DNA of 5,160 nt from an uncultured Alphaproteobacteria bacterium (GTDB taxonomy: Bacteria > Pseudomonadota > Alphaproteobacteria > Rhizobiales > Aestuariivirgaceae): positions 1 to 5,160 of the forward strand of contig CALMLK010000058.1 in the NCBI GenBank assembly GCA_937868035.1, in the 5' to 3' direction. The notes under the pieces were generated by a model. It searched no databases. It had not been told where the DNA came from and was given only the letters and a program-made list of their open reading frames with translations. A program made the translations under genes and the position numbers. This document shows, one piece after another, positions 1 to 5,160 of this stretch (its first letter is position 1; every line of letters starts with the position of its first letter).

Positions 1-46
1 GGCACCCAAGGGCGCGCTGCAGAGCTGGATCGAGCAATCGATCTGA
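1..46 (+). CDS. trxA: 3' end of probable thioredoxin (partial)
   Basis: Only the last 14 codons and the TGA stop (44-46) are present; the gene starts before the window. Frame 2 reads APKGALQSWIEQSI followed by stop. This resembles the thioredoxin C-terminus, where a Gly-Ala-x-x-Lys-x-x-Leu pattern leads into the final amphipathic helix (E. coli ends GALSKGQLKEFLDANLA). Thioredoxin is the small cytoplasmic dithiol reductant, but its CGPC active site would lie outside the window. The call is supported by context: from memory, trxA sits next to folC in rhizobial and related alphaproteobacterial genomes. It converges on folC, with 11 bp between the two stop codons. The match is short, so the identification is tentative. 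Confidence 0.55.
   Translation, partial: APKGALQSWIEQSI
28..43. repeat. Small perfect inverted repeat at trxA/folC convergence
   Basis: GATCGA and TCGATC form a 6-bp stem around a GCAA loop on the plus strand (TTGC on the minus strand). It lies inside the last codons of the plus-strand gene, just before its stop, and downstream of the folC stop on the other strand. No run of T follows on either strand, so it does not look like a normal intrinsic terminator. It may be a chance consequence of the codons. Confidence 0.25.
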
Positions 47-57
47 TCCGAGGCAGG

Positions 58-1383
58 TCAGCGGCGGGCGACGCCGCTCACCGCCGACATTTCCGTTCCC
101 TCTTCCGCCGCCAGCACATGGCCTGCGAGGTAGAGTGAACCACAGATGAGAATGCGTGAGGCAGGACCGGAAGCGGCCTGGCTCACGGCGTTTTCCACCC
201 CCGCCGCCGCCTCTGCCGCCACACCGAGCGACCGCACGGTGGCCGCAAGGTCATCCGCCGGAATGGCATTGGGTTCGCCCGGAATGGTGAGGGTGATCAC
301 CCGGCTGGCGAGCGCTGCGAGCGGACGGAAGAACTGGCTCGCATCCTTGGTGTTGAGCATGCCCCAGACCAGCGTCAGCGGCTTCCCGTCCTTCCGCGCC
401 ATGGCCGACAGCGCGTCGGCCAGCACCACGCCGGCATCGGCATTGTGTCCGCCATCCAGCCAGAGTTCGGATGCTCCCGGCAGAAGCGCCGAGAGATGAC
501 CGCCCTTGAGGCGTTGCAGGCGCGCCGGCCACTGCGCGGTTTCGAGTCCGCGGGCGATGGCGTCTTCACCGATGCGGCTGTCATCGAGCGCGCGCAGGAG
601 GGCGATGGCATTTCCCGCGTTGTTGATCTGGTGGCCACCACGCAGCGCAGGGAGCGGCAGGTCGAGCAGTCCGTCCCCGTCCTGGAAAACGAGGCGGCCG
701 TGCTGTTCAAACACATCCCAATCCTGCCCGGCGATGGCGAGCGGTGCGCCTGCCTTCTCCGCCGCTTCTTCAATGGCGGCGCGCGCTTCCGGCGGCATGC
801 GGCCGATCACGGCGGGCACGCCGCGCTTGAGGATGCCGGCCTTCTCGCCGGCAATCTGTTCGATCGTCTCGCCGAGGAACTGCTGATGGTCAAGACCGAG
901 CGAGGTGATGGCAGTGGCACGCGGGCGTGCGATCACATTGGTGGCGTCGAGCCTTCCGCCAAGGCCCACTTCGAGGATGAGATAGTCGGCGGGGGTGCGC
1001 GAGAAGGCGAGAAAGGCCGCGGCCGTGGTGATCTCGAAGAAGGTGATGGGCTCACCGCCGTTGGCCGCCTCGCATTCTTCCAGCAGGGCCGAGAGCGCTG
1101 ATTCCGCGATCAGGTCTTTCCCCAGGCGGATGCGCTCGTGAAAGCGCACCAGATGGGGCGAGGTGTAGCAATGGGCGGTCAATCCAGCCGCTTCGATCAT
1201 GGCGCGGCAGAAGGCGACGGTCGAACCCTTGCCGTTGGTGCCGGCGATGTGGATCACCGGCGGCAGCTTCCGCTCGGGATGGCCGAGGCGCGCGAGGATG
1301 CGCTCCATGCGGTCGAGCGACAGGTCGATGATCTTCGGATGCAGCGCCAGCAGCCGCGTCAGGATCGCATCACTGACAGCCAT
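58..1383 (-). CDS. folC: Bifunctional dihydrofolate synthase / folylpolyglutamate synthase
   Basis: FolC is a cytoplasmic Mur-ligase-family enzyme. It joins glutamate to dihydropteroate to make dihydrofolate and then extends the polyglutamate tail of folates, using ATP. The 441 residues match the usual length of about 420-450. Visible motifs are the P-loop GTNGKGS (48-54), SPHL (75-78), EVGLGGRLDATN (138-149), SLGLDH (161-166), GEKAGILK (179-186, with K181 the expected carbamylated lysine), HQINNAGNA (251-259), the C-terminal domain motif LDGGHN (309-314, LDGAHN in many relatives), and GSLYLAG (415-421). The chosen ATG at 1383 leaves the usual N-terminal segment of about 45 residues before the P-loop. 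It lies 6 bp after the accD stop with no clear Shine-Dalgarno, so coupled translation is likely. Last gene of the minus-strand cluster. Sequence alone cannot prove both activities. Confidence 0.97.
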   Translation of the reverse strand: MAVSDAILTRLLALHPKIIDLSLDRMERILARLGHPERKLPPVIHIAGTNGKGSTVAFCRAMIEAAGLTAHCYTSPHLVRFHERIRLGKDLIAESALSALLEECEAANGGEPITFFEITTAAAFLAFSRTPADYLILEVGLGGRLDATNVIARPRATAITSLGLDHQQFLGETIEQIAGEKAGILKRGVPAVIGRMPPEARAAIEEAAEKAGAPLAIAGQDWDVFEQHGRLVFQDGDGLLDLPLPALRGGHQINNAGNAIALLRALDDSRIGEDAIARGLETAQWPARLQRLKGGHLSALLPGASELWLDGGHNADAGVVLADALSAMARKDGKPLTLVWGMLNTKDASQFFRPLAALASRVITLTIPGEPNAIPADDLAATVRSLGVAAEAAAGVENAVSQAASGPASRILICGSLYLAGHVLAAEEGTEMSAVSGVARR

Positions 1384-1389
1384 GGTGGA

Positions 1390-2277
1390 TCAGGCCGGCA
1401 CGAGGGCGGTGGAGGTCATGGAGTGCGGCGCCCGCATGAGAATGCGGGCGATCCGTCCGATCGTGGCCTTCATCTCGTGGCGATGGACGACGAGATCCAC
1501 CATGCCGTGATCGCGGAGATATTCCGAACGCTGGAAGCCTTCCGGCAGCTTCTCGCGGATGGTCTGCTCGATCACGCGCTGTCCGGCAAAACCGATGAGG
1601 GCATTGGGTTCAGCCAGATGCACGTCGCCCAGCATGGCATAGGAGGCGGTGACGCCGCCCGTCGTCGGGTTGGTCAGCACCACGATGTAGGGGAGTTTCG
1701 CTGCACGCATTTCCTGCACGGCGATGGTCGTGCGCGGCAACTGCATGAGCGACAGGATGCCCTCCTGCATGCGTGCGCCACCGGAGGCCACGAAGATCAC
1801 GCACGGGCATTTCTTCTGCACGGCGTGGCGCATGGCGGCGATGATCGCCTCGCCTGCAGCCATGCCCAGCGAGCCGCCGATGAAGCTCATGTCCTGCACC
1901 ATCACCACCATGTCGAGGCCATCGACCTTGCCGAAGCCGGCGCGCACGGAATCGTCGGCTTCCGTCTTGCTCTTGGCTTCCTTCAGGCGGTCGGCATACT
2001 TGCGCTCGTCACGGAATTTGAGCGGGTCCACGCTCACCTGCGGGAACGCGATCTTTTCCCACTCGCCCCCGTCGAAGACGGATTGCATGCGGGCATCGGC
2101 GGGCATGCGGTGATGGTGGTTGGAGCCGGGAAAGACGAACTGGTTGGCTTCCAGGTCGCGGTAGAACACCATCTGGCCGGACTCGGGGTCCTTGATCCAC
2201 ATGTTCTCCGGCGTGTCGCGCTTCTGGCCGAGCAGCGAACGGATTTTCGGGCGGACGAAATTCTTGATCCAGTTCAT
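1390..2277 (-). CDS. accD: Acetyl-CoA carboxylase carboxyltransferase subunit beta
   Basis: AccD pairs with AccA as the carboxyltransferase that moves CO2 from carboxybiotin to acetyl-CoA, giving malonyl-CoA for fatty acid synthesis. The 295 residues are close to the usual size of about 300. The crotonase-fold core is intact: [12 protein letters not shown] (122-133), [10 protein letters not shown] (154-163) and [17 protein letters not shown] (192-208), whose paired glycines form the CoA oxyanion holes, then [11 protein letters not shown] (219-229). The N-terminus starting MNWI fits alphaproteobacterial AccD. Odd point: the N-terminal zinc ribbon of E. coli AccD has four cysteines, and the aligned positions here are D30, S33, F49 and S52, so zinc cannot be bound in the usual way. 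The start is 4 bp after the trpA stop. A GAGGA Shine-Dalgarno lies inside the last trpA codons. Confidence 0.97.
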   Translation of the reverse strand: MNWIKNFVRPKIRSLLGQKRDTPENMWIKDPESGQMVFYRDLEANQFVFPGSNHHHRMPADARMQSVFDGGEWEKIAFPQVSVDPLKFRDERKYADRLKEAKSKTEADDSVRAGFGKVDGLDMVVMVQDMSFIGGSLGMAAGEAIIAAMRHAVQKKCPCVIFVASGGARMQEGILSLMQLPRTTIAVQEMRAAKLPYIVVLTNPTTGGVTASYAMLGDVHLAEPNALIGFAGQRVIEQTIREKLPEGFQRSEYLRDHGMVDLVVHRHEMKATIGRIARILMRAPHSMTSTALVPA

Positions 2278-2281
2278 GGGG

Positions 2282-3100
2282 TCAGTTCCTCACTCCCTTG
2301 GCGATCTTCTTTACCAGCTTGTGCACGGCCTCTGCTGTCTTGGGCGTGGCCTTGCCCTTGGGGGTCAGCGAGTCCGCCACGGCCGAGACCAGCGCCGAGC
2401 CGACCACGACACCATCGGCGGTTTCGGCAATGGTGCGCGCCTGCTCCGCCGTCTTGACACCAAAGCCCACGCAGATCGGGAGCTTCGTGTGCTTCTTCAG
2501 GCGCTTCACGTTGGCCTTCACGTTCTTGAGGTCCGGCGCCTTGGTGCCGGTGATGCCAAGCACGGAAACATAATAGACAAAGCCACTGGTGTTCTTGAAC
2601 ACGGCGGGGGCGCGGGCATCGTCGGTCGTCGGTGTCGTGAGGCGGATGAAGTTGAGGCCGGACGCAAGAGCGGGCAGGCACAGCTCGTCATCCTCCTCGG
2701 GCGGCAGGTCCACCACGATCAGGCCGTCAGCGCCCGCCGCCTTGGCATCGGCAAGGAATTGCTGGACGCCGTAGACATAGATCGGATTGTAGTAACCCAT
2801 GAGAACGACCGGCGTCGTATCATCCTTCTTGCGGAAGTCCTTCACCAGCGACAGCGTCTTCTTCATGGTGGCGCCCGCCTTGAGGGCGCGCAGGCCGCCT
2901 GCCTGGATCGCCGGACCATCGGCCATGGGGTCGGTGAAGGGCATGCCGAACTCGATCACGTCGGCACCGGCCGCGGGCAATCCCGCAATGATGTTGAGCG
3001 AGGTCTTGTAGTCAGGATCGCCCGCCGTGATGAAGGTGACGAGGGCCGCGCGGCCTTCCTTCTTGAGTTCAGCGAACTTGGTGTCGATGCGGGTGGTCAT
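2282..3100 (-). CDS. trpA: Tryptophan synthase alpha chain
   Basis: TrpA cleaves indole-3-glycerol phosphate to indole and glyceraldehyde 3-phosphate, and passes indole through a tunnel to TrpB in the alpha2beta2 complex. The 272 residues are the normal TIM-barrel length (E. coli 268). The catalytic glutamate and aspartate are present as E50 and D61 in [16 protein letters not shown] (48-63), equivalent to E. coli E49 and D60. Phosphate-binding segments VGFGV (211-215) and VVGSALV (232-238) are intact. It contains no tryptophan, as is also true of E. coli TrpA. Oddly, it is not next to trpB: a toxin-antitoxin pair lies between them. The ATG at 3100 is only 3 bp past the toxin stop, with only a weak purine stretch (AAGAAGA) upstream, so its translation may depend on ribosomes finishing the toxin gene. 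Confidence 0.98.
   Translation of the reverse strand: MTTRIDTKFAELKKEGRAALVTFITAGDPDYKTSLNIIAGLPAAGADVIEFGMPFTDPMADGPAIQAGGLRALKAGATMKKTLSLVKDFRKKDDTTPVVLMGYYNPIYVYGVQQFLADAKAAGADGLIVVDLPPEEDDELCLPALASGLNFIRLTTPTTDDARAPAVFKNTSGFVYYVSVLGITGTKAPDLKNVKANVKRLKKHTKLPICVGFGVKTAEQARTIAETADGVVVGSALVSAVADSLTPKGKATPKTAEAVHKLVKKIAKGVRN
2287..2291 (-). promoter_or_regulatory. Ribosome binding site of accD
   Basis: GAGGA on the minus strand lies 9 nt before the accD ATG, inside the final codons of trpA. It supports the ATG at 2277 as the start and indicates that trpA and accD are translated from the same message. Confidence 0.6.
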
Positions 3101-3103
3101 GTC

Positions 3104-3400
3104 TCAATCTTCTTGCAATCCGGAAGAACCTTGCTGGCGCATATCGTAAAGGCGCAAGACTTCTATTGTTTCCTGTCTCAGCCTGTAGATGAAGGCAAAG
3201 GGCGTGTTTGGTATCGAAAGTTTTCTCAGACCGCCAAGCTCCGCAAGTTCCACTCCCAGCAGGGGATTATCCTGCAGAATTCGTTCGGTTGCCGCCAGAA
3301 CCCGGTAGGCTGCCTGTCCTCCCTGCGGGAAAACGCGGCGATAGTAAAGCCGCCACCACGCCACGTCCTTGCGGGCGTCCGGCAGATAAACCAGCTTCAT
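3104..3400 (-). CDS. Type II toxin of the ParE/RelE superfamily
   Basis: A 98-residue basic protein, of typical size for ParE/RelE-fold toxins. The fold pattern is readable: a first strand (KLVYLP, 2-7), a helix with DARKDVAWWRLYY (8-20), a second helix around AAYRVLAATERILQDNP (30-46), then the C-terminal sheet with GLRKLSIPNTPFAFIYRL (57-74) and IEVLRLYDMRQ (79-89). The pairing of a 'R-x-L-x-[IV]-P-x-T-P' strand with an 'I-x-V-L-R' strand near the end is typical of ParE-like proteins. ParE members poison DNA gyrase and RelE members cut mRNA at the ribosome; the sequence does not decide between them. Its ATG overlaps the antitoxin stop as ATGA, the usual TA coupling, and it has no good Shine-Dalgarno of its own. 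The frame is intact, so it is probably functional. Hand-counted G+C for 3121-3360 is 55%, lower than in sampled parts of trpA. Confidence 0.88.
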   Translation of the reverse strand: MKLVYLPDARKDVAWWRLYYRRVFPQGGQAAYRVLAATERILQDNPLLGVELAELGGLRKLSIPNTPFAFIYRLRQETIEVLRLYDMRQQGSSGLQED

Positions 3401-3699
3401 GCCCGGTTGCCGGTCTCATGGCCGGTTGGAGTGATGTCAGGCTCGGGCGGCGGCAATTCATTGTCCGTATCCCAGGACGCCATCCAGACATGCATCGCCT
3501 CTTGTGAAACGAAAACGCCCTTGTCGGCTTCGGCAATTGCGTCCTCCATGTCCTTCTGGAAGCGCTCCTGCACATCAAGATAGGTGTTGAGCGCCCGCTG
3601 GACGACAAAGGCGGCGGAGCGGTTCTGCGATTTTGCAGCCTTCTCCAGACGGGCCCGGGTCCTGGCGTCCAGGCGAAGCGAAAAGGGGGGTGTGGTCAT
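3397..3699 (-). CDS. Ribbon-helix-helix (CopG-type) antitoxin
   Basis: A 100-residue antitoxin paired with the toxin at 3104-3400. The N-terminal ribbon-helix-helix DNA-binding domain is clear: strand FSLRLD (6-11), helix A about 12-24, turn SQNRS (24-28), and helix B SAAFVVQRALNTYLDVQ (28-44). Such domains dimerise and place the strand in the DNA major groove. The rest (about 45-100) would bind and neutralise the toxin. It contains VSQEAMHVWMASWDTDNELPPPEP (64-87), which resembles the 'W-x-x-W-x-[TS]-D-N-x-L-P-x-P' tail I recall from CopG-type partners of ParE toxins, then a polar tail. The ATG at 3699 has a strong AGGAGAGG Shine-Dalgarno. The gene is preceded by a palindrome over a promoter, its probable operator, and its stop overlaps the toxin start by 4 bp. 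Family membership is confident; the exact antitoxin subfamily is not. Confidence 0.9.
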   Translation of the reverse strand: MTTPPFSLRLDARTRARLEKAAKSQNRSAAFVVQRALNTYLDVQERFQKDMEDAIAEADKGVFVSQEAMHVWMASWDTDNELPPPEPDITPTGHETGNRA

Positions 3700-3706
3700 G
3701 CCGTTT

Positions 3707-3714
3707 CCTCTCCT
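3707..3714 (-). promoter_or_regulatory. Strong Shine-Dalgarno of the antitoxin
   Basis: AGGAGAGG lies 7 nt before the antitoxin ATG and is the best ribosome binding site in the window. Its first bases are also the end of the right arm of the 31-bp palindrome. In a read-through trp transcript it could therefore be partly paired. In a transcript starting at the predicted site near 3714 it would be free and almost at the 5' end. Confidence 0.75.
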
Positions 3715-3742
3715 GACTACAATGTATTACATTGCAGTCAGG
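3712..3742. promoter_or_regulatory. 31-bp palindrome, probable antitoxin/TA-complex operator
   Basis: On the minus strand the arms are CCTGACTGCAATGTA and TACATTGTAGTCAGG around a central A. All 15 arm positions are complementary except one G opposite T. The core, AATGTA-A-TACATT, is perfect. It covers the -10 box and most of the spacer of the predicted TA promoter and ends in the Shine-Dalgarno. Its position directly before a ribbon-helix-helix antitoxin, and a length that could hold two RHH dimers, make it the likely autoregulatory operator. Binding itself is inferred. Confidence 0.8.
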
Positions 3743-3749
3743 GCGTCAA
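3721..3749 (-). promoter_or_regulatory. Predicted sigma-70-type promoter of the TA module
   Basis: On the minus strand, -35 TTGACG (3744-3749, 5 of 6 to consensus) is separated by exactly 17 bp from -10 TACATT (3721-3726, 4 of 6). The expected start is near 3714, giving a leader of about 15 nt that begins almost at the AGGAGAGG ribosome site. The -35 box starts 3 bp after the trpB stop. The promoter would transcribe antitoxin and toxin, then continue into trpA, accD and folC, since no terminator is visible. This is a sequence prediction only. Confidence 0.65.
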
Positions 3750-3752
3750 ACC

Positions 3753-4976
3753 TCACAGCTTCACGCCGAGAATGTCGGCCACGGTGAAGATGTCCTTGTC
3801 GCCGCGGCCCGACATGTTGATCACCATCAGATGGTCCTTGGGCAGCTTGGGCGCGATCTTCATGGCATGGGCAATGGCGTGCGAAGGTTCGAGGGCGGGA
3901 ATGATGCCTTCGAGTTTCGAACAGAGCTGGAAGGCATCGAGCGCTTCCTTGTCGGTGGCGGAGACGTATTGCACGCGGCCGATGTCGTTGAGCCAGGCAT
4001 GCTCGGGTCCGATGCCGGGATAGTCGAGCCCCGCCGAGACGGAATGGCCCTCGATGATCTGGCCGTCGTCGTCCATCAGCAGGTAGGTGCGGTTGCCGTG
4101 CAGCACGCCGGGCTTTCCGCCGGTGATGGAGGCTGCATGCTTCGTCTTCGTGTCAAGGCCGAGGCCCGCCGCTTCGACGCCGAAGATCGCCACGTCCTTG
4201 TCGTCGAGGAAGGGGTGGAACAGGCCCATGGCGTTGGAGCCACCGCCGATTGCCGCCACCAGCGAATCCGGCAAGCGGCCTTCCTGGTGGAGCATCTGCT
4301 TGCGGGTTTCATCACCGATCACACACTGGAAATCGCGCACCATCTCCGGATAGGGATGGGGCCCTGCCACCGTGCCGATGCAGTAGAAGGTATCCTCCAC
4401 ATTGGCGACCCAGTCGCGCAATGCTTCGTTCAGCGCATCCTTCAGGGTGCGCGAACCGGATTTCGCCGGCACCACTTCGGCGCCCAGCAGTTTCATGCGG
4501 AAGACGTTGGGCATCTGCCGGGCAATATCGACCTCGCCCATGTAGACGATGCACTTGAGGCCGAAGCGGGCGCAGGCCGTTGCGGTGGCGACACCATGCT
4601 GGCCCGCCCCCGTTTCGGCGATGATGCGGGTCTTGCCCATGCGCCGCGCCAGCATGATCTGGCCCAGCACGTTGTTGATCTTGTGGGCGCCGGTGTGGTT
4701 GAGATCCTCGCGCTTGAAGTAGATCTTGGCGCCACCGAGATGTTCGGTCAGGCGTTCGGCGAAATAGAGCGGCGACGGCCTGCCGACGAAGTGGGTGAGG
4801 AAGCTGTCCAGTTCCGCCTGGAAGGAGGGGTCGGCCTTGGCATCCTTGTAGGCCTGTTCCAGCTCAAGGATGAGCGGCATCAGGGTTTCGGCGACAAAGC
4901 GTCCGCCATAGATGCCGAAAAGGCCACGCTCGTCGGGGCCGGTGCGGAAGGAATTGGGAGATGCTGCCTGGGTCAT
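3753..4976 (-). CDS. trpB: Tryptophan synthase beta chain
   Basis: TrpB is the PLP enzyme that condenses indole with L-serine to give L-tryptophan in the alpha2beta2 complex. Its 407 residues have the normal length (E. coli 397, with numbering here offset by about 12 in the first part). The PLP lysine is K99 in [11 protein letters not shown] (92-102), equivalent to E. coli K87. The catalytic glutamate is E121 in ETGAGQHG (121-128), equivalent to E109. The phosphate-binding loop GGGSNAMG spans 244-251. SGRGDKD (389-395) supplies the serine that contacts the pyridine nitrogen. The ATG at 4976 lies 9 bp after the trpF stop and has no strong Shine-Dalgarno. Coding, stop and reading frame are undisturbed; the TA module begins beyond the stop, so the insertion did not damage TrpB. 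Confidence 0.98.
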   Translation of the reverse strand: MTQAASPNSFRTGPDERGLFGIYGGRFVAETLMPLILELEQAYKDAKADPSFQAELDSFLTHFVGRPSPLYFAERLTEHLGGAKIYFKREDLNHTGAHKINNVLGQIMLARRMGKTRIIAETGAGQHGVATATACARFGLKCIVYMGEVDIARQMPNVFRMKLLGAEVVPAKSGSRTLKDALNEALRDWVANVEDTFYCIGTVAGPHPYPEMVRDFQCVIGDETRKQMLHQEGRLPDSLVAAIGGGSNAMGLFHPFLDDKDVAIFGVEAAGLGLDTKTKHAASITGGKPGVLHGNRTYLLMDDDGQIIEGHSVSAGLDYPGIGPEHAWLNDIGRVQYVSATDKEALDAFQLCSKLEGIIPALEPSHAIAHAMKIAPKLPKDHLMVINMSGRGDKDIFTVADILGVKL

Positions 4977-4985
4977 GGAGATGCT

Positions 4986-5160
4986 CTAGCCCGAGGCCTT
5001 GGCGGCCTCAATGAATTTCCGGATGCGGGTGATGTCCTTGATTCCGGGCGCGGATTCCACACCCGACGAGACATCGACCATGGCAGCAGCGGTTGTGGCG
5101 ATGGCCTTATCAACGTTTTCCGGCGTCAGCCCGCCCGCCAGCATGAAAGGCCGGGCGGCA
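4986..5160 (-). CDS. trpF: Phosphoribosylanthranilate isomerase, C-terminal part (partial)
   Basis: The last 57 codons and a TAG stop (4986-4988) are present; the start lies beyond the right edge. TrpF is a TIM-barrel enzyme that isomerises phosphoribosylanthranilate to CdRP, two steps before tryptophan synthase. Translation of the minus strand shows the two signature segments of the C-terminal half: FMLAGGLTPENV, the beta-strand and phosphate-binding loop, and VDVSSGVESAPGIKD, the last strand and loop. A final helix (about IRKFIEAAKASG) follows. The catalytic Cys and the first half are outside the window. It sits 9 bp upstream of trpB, so trpF and trpB are almost certainly cotranscribed. The order trpF-trpB-trpA is standard for alphaproteobacteria. 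Confidence 0.93.
   Translation of the reverse strand, partial: AARPFMLAGGLTPENVDKAIATTAAAMVDVSSGVESAPGIKDITRIRKFIEAAKASG

Noticed and set aside
28..43. Hairpin as bidirectional terminator for trxA and folC
   Set aside because: The stem is only 6 bp and no T-run follows on either strand, so it is listed only as a small repeat.
445..1101. Plus-strand open frame of 218 codons antisense to folC
   Set aside because: It is antisense to strongly conserved FolC motifs and has no recognisable product or ribosome site.
1138..2457. Long plus-strand open frame of 439 codons antisense to folC, accD and trpA
   Set aside because: It runs across three well-supported minus-strand genes. Its translation is low-complexity and rich in His, Arg and Gly, with no recognisable domain. 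This is usual for frames opposite GC-rich coding sequence.
2192..3583. Long plus-strand open frame of 463 codons antisense to accD, trpA and the TA genes
   Set aside because: It has no family motif and crosses gene boundaries without regard to them. It is explained by codon bias of the genes on the opposite strand.
3712..3742. Palindrome as an intrinsic terminator after trpB
   Set aside because: The stem is long, but it is followed on the minus strand by AGAGGAAACGGC rather than a T-run. An operator fits the position better.
3104..3752. Target-site duplication or terminal inverted repeats marking a transposed unit
   Set aside because: The trpB end (AAGCTGTGAGG) and the bases before trpA (AAGATTGAGAC) look loosely alike, but only with a gap. 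No transposase or inverted ends are present.
1..5160. CRISPR array, tRNA, rRNA, prophage or insertion sequence
   Set aside because: No spaced direct repeats, cloverleaf, transposase or phage motifs were seen. Nearly all bases are in recognised genes.

Overview
The window is a GC-rich stretch of bacterial chromosome. Gene order and protein content point to an alphaproteobacterium, probably a Hyphomicrobiales relative. This rests on the remembered block trpF-trpB-trpA-accD-folC with trxA beside folC, the AccD N-terminus, and tight gene packing. No species can be named from sequence alone.

Almost everything is on the minus strand and is transcribed from high to low coordinates. The order is: the 3' end of trpF (4986-5160), trpB (3753-4976), a two-gene type II toxin-antitoxin (TA) module (antitoxin 3397-3699, toxin 3104-3400), trpA (2282-3100), accD (1390-2277) and folC (58-1383). 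On the plus strand, positions 1-46 hold what looks like the last codons of thioredoxin (trxA), converging on folC. Most intergenic gaps are 3 to 11 bp, and antitoxin and toxin overlap by 4 bp. The only longer gap, 53 bp (3700-3752), lies between trpB and the antitoxin and holds a promoter and an operator-like palindrome. No stretch over 300 bp lacks a gene.

TrpF, TrpB and TrpA catalyse late tryptophan biosynthesis. AccD is the carboxyltransferase beta subunit of acetyl-CoA carboxylase (fatty acid synthesis). FolC makes dihydrofolate and folylpolyglutamates. All the complete proteins are full length with their signature motifs.

The unusual point is the TA module (ribbon-helix-helix antitoxin plus ParE/RelE-fold toxin) between trpB and trpA, a pair normally adjacent because their products form one 1:1 complex. 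The module appears to carry its own sigma-70-type promoter (TTGACG, 17 bp, TACATT). The -10 box of that promoter sits inside a 31-bp near-perfect palindrome ending at the antitoxin Shine-Dalgarno. The toxin stop is 3 bp before the trpA start. As laid out, trpA, accD and folC lie downstream of a promoter probably repressed by the TA complex, so TA autoregulation could affect tryptophan, fatty acid and folate enzymes. That link is inference; the arrangement itself is seen in the sequence.
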